A stretch of DNA of 24,451 nucleotides, from positions 1-24,451 of the forward strand of contig JAITJA010000139.1 of the NCBI GenBank assembly GCA_031279175.1, given 5' to 3'. Position numbers and translations under genes: made by a program. Under the pieces are notes generated by a model that worked only from the letters and a program-made list of their open reading frames with translations, had not been told where the DNA came from and made no database searches. The stretch's first letter is position 1; each line of letters opens with the position of its first letter. This stretch comes from Odoribacteraceae bacterium. GTDB taxonomy: Bacteria; Bacteroidota; Bacteroidia; Bacteroidales; Marinifilaceae. Shown here one piece after another: positions 23,158 through 24,451 of this stretch.

Positions 23158-24213
23158 TCACCGCCCCCGCGCCCGCCCGAATTTCTTAATGCACTGGTAT
23201 TTTCTCCAGGGATTCAGCCGTCTCCTTGACGGCACGCCATGCCGCGCGATATAATCGCTTACCGCCGTGATCATCCGACGGGCTACCAACCCGTCGCGGT
23301 GCGGGTCATAATTCTCGATAATCCACCGCCTCTTCTCGGCATACTCCATTGAAAAAGCCTCGTCGATAGCGGACGGCAACGCGGAAATATCCGTGAAATC
23401 CGGCCAGTACCGCGTCTCCGCCGCGTTCCCGCGCGTGACGACAGGCTTGTCCAGCAGCAGCGCCTCGTAGAGCGCCGACGACGTGTCGCTAATCACCACG
23501 TCGGCCATCAAAATATACTTGGTCAGCTGGTGATCATCGATCCAGATCACGTGCTCGCGCGTCGCGGCCATCTCACGGTACTCCTCGACCCAACCCGCGC
23601 GGGTCAGCGGGTGAAACTTGAGCAACAACAACACGTCCCGTTCCGCCACCAGCCGCTCCAGCCCCTCCCGCATGAAAGGCAGGGACGTCAACGACGGCGA
23701 AAACGTCGGGGCGTACAGCACCACCTGTTGCCTCCCGCTGGCGCGCAGCAACCGCGCCTTCTCCCCGTCGAAATCGTGAAGATGCGCGTGTATCCAGTCC
23801 TGACGCGGCCACCCCGTCTCAACGACCTCGAAGTCCCCGCGTCTCCGCGCCAGCTCCTTGAAACGCGCGGTGAAGTATGGCCCCTGCGTCAGGTAGAGGT
23901 CGAGGTAATGGCGCACCTTCCAGTGCCCTTTTTTCTCTGCCGCGTAGCCGTGGAAGATCTCTACTTTTACCCCGCGCAGGTAGTAGGGGACGATGTTACC
24001 CGGAACGAAAATCGCGTCCGGCGCGAAATCACGCACCGCCTGTATGCTATTTGTCCACTTTACCGCCTCGCGAAGCGGGAACGAGGGAATGTTGCGCGCG
24101 TCAACGAACCACAACGCCTCGTGTTCACCACCCCCGTCAATCTCTTCCTGTAACGGGGAGAGGATGCTAATGGCGTATCGCTGCTCGCAGAATAATACTA
24201 TTTTCATGTTCAT
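23158..24213 (-). CDS. CDP-glycerol glycerophosphotransferase family protein
   Basis: 351 residues starting MNMKIVLFCEQ; the second ATG (24207) is also possible. The fold is of the TagF/TagB type, GT-B-like. Landmarks are EIFHGYAAEKKGHW with the conserved His88–Gly89, VVLYAPTFSPS, LLLLKFHPLTRAGW around residue 195, IWIDDHQLTKYILMADVVISDTSSALYEALLLDKPVV around 225–260, where the Asp-Thr-Ser-Ser part is the nucleotide-binding loop, and a C-terminal helix. Family members transfer glycerophosphate, or in Gram-negatives other polyol-phosphate groups, to surface glycans; the donor and acceptor are unknown here. No signal peptide, so cytoplasmic or peripheral. The Arg/Lys-rich C-terminus (RRRLNPWRKYQCIKKFGRARGR) may bind the membrane. 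It converges on the kinase gene with 14 bp between stops. Confidence 0.82.
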   Translation of the reverse strand: MNMKIVLFCEQRYAISILSPLQEEIDGGGEHEALWFVDARNIPSFPLREAVKWTNSIQAVRDFAPDAIFVPGNIVPYYLRGVKVEIFHGYAAEKKGHWKVRHYLDLYLTQGPYFTARFKELARRRGDFEVVETGWPRQDWIHAHLHDFDGEKARLLRASGRQQVVLYAPTFSPSLTSLPFMREGLERLVAERDVLLLLKFHPLTRAGWVEEYREMAATREHVIWIDDHQLTKYILMADVVISDTSSALYEALLLDKPVVTRGNAAETRYWPDFTDISALPSAIDEAFSMEYAEKRRWIIENYDPHRDGLVARRMITAVSDYIARHGVPSRRRLNPWRKYQCIKKFGRARGR

Positions 24214-24262
24214 CTACTTTTCACGTTTTCTCTAATCAAGTATCCCCTCCACCAACAAGCAA

Positions 24263-24270
24263 CAAATATA
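24263..24270 (-). promoter_or_regulatory. Minus-7-like element for the glycerophosphotransferase gene
   Basis: Read on the minus strand, TATATTTG matches TAnnTTTG exactly and lies 50 bp before the ATG. The expected TTG position upstream (24290–24294) is an all-C tract, so only half of the promoter is recognisable. Confidence 0.35.
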
Positions 24271-24330
24271 CCCATTTTCTATCACTCACCCCCCCACTTC
24301 CCCAGCGGGGTCGTGGCATTAATTGGCGTG

Positions 24331-24435
24331 TCCGTCACGGTGGCAATCGACATTGCCAAGCTGGCAATCGACATTGTCACGGTGACAATGGCCTCCGTCA
24401 CGGTGACAATGGCTTCCTACACGTTGTTTGGTGCT
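24331..24435. repeat. 21-bp palindrome-rich tandem repeat at the right edge
   Basis: Five units of 21 bp start at 24331, 24352, 24373, 24394 and 24415, the last diverged. Units share GTCACGGTGRCAAT-type cores. The array is full of inverted repeats: ATTGTCAC/GTGACAAT (24373–24389), GGCAAT/ATTGCC (24342–24357) and ATTGCCA/TGGCAAT (24352–24368). A plus-strand frame is open through it (SVTVAIDIAKLAIDIVTVT) but has no start codon back to 24250, so I treat it as non-coding. The array may continue beyond the window. Confidence 0.75.
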
Positions 24436-24451
24436 TCCCCGCCACTAATTG

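Overview
The window looks like chromosome from a member of the Bacteroidota, most likely order Bacteroidales. The reasons are a fused LpxC–FabZ protein, the rimP–nusA–infB order with a short NusA, SusC/SusD outer-membrane import genes controlled by a sigma factor and FecR anti-sigma factor, DUF4843 and PKD-like lipoproteins, and promoter-like elements of the Bacteroidota type (TTG, 19–23 bp spacer, TAnnTTTG) instead of E. coli-type promoters. Strong Shine–Dalgarno sites are largely absent. I cannot name the genus. No rRNA, tRNA, CRISPR array, insertion sequence or phage gene is visible.

Layout. Positions 1–6722 are all on the minus strand. Reading leftward they are the rimP–nusA–infB transcription/translation operon, a secreted DsbD-alpha-like domain protein, methylglyoxal synthase, a His-rich DUF6769-type protein, and the first 103 codons of an RND metal-efflux adaptor lipoprotein cut by the window edge. 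Positions 6723–6927 are a divergent promoter region. From 6928 everything up to 23143 is on the plus strand: lpxD, lpxC–fabZ and lpxA (lipid A synthesis and fatty-acid dehydration); a 481-bp gap holding a strong terminator, two palindromes, a 21-bp tandem repeat and G-quadruplex-type runs; an ECF-like sigma factor, FecR anti-sigma, STN-domain SusC, SusD, DUF4843 lipoprotein, PKD-like lipoprotein and TlpA-type thioredoxin; then thyA, folA and a Kdo/WaaP-type kinase. A CDP-glycerol-glycerophosphotransferase-like gene converges on the kinase from the minus strand. The right edge is a palindrome-rich 21-bp repeat.

How the genes work together. The lpx cluster, the Kdo-kinase-like gene and the glycerophosphotransferase-like gene all fit envelope glycolipid construction. 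The sigma/FecR/SusC-STN set is the classical trans-envelope signalling arrangement: substrate binding at the SusC/SusD pair should be relayed through the STN domain to FecR and the sigma factor, inducing the same locus. The locus has no glycoside hydrolase or other polymer-degrading enzyme, only two accessory lipoproteins and a periplasmic thioredoxin-like protein, so its substrate is unknown. thyA and folA supply dTMP and recycle the dihydrofolate produced.

The most unusual features are repeats: three unrelated tandem repeats with the same 21-bp period (10391–10544, 23091–23132 and 24331–24435), two of them non-coding. Next come the potential G-quadruplex tracts just upstream of the sigma gene and mutually exclusive hairpins upstream of the metal-efflux adaptor.
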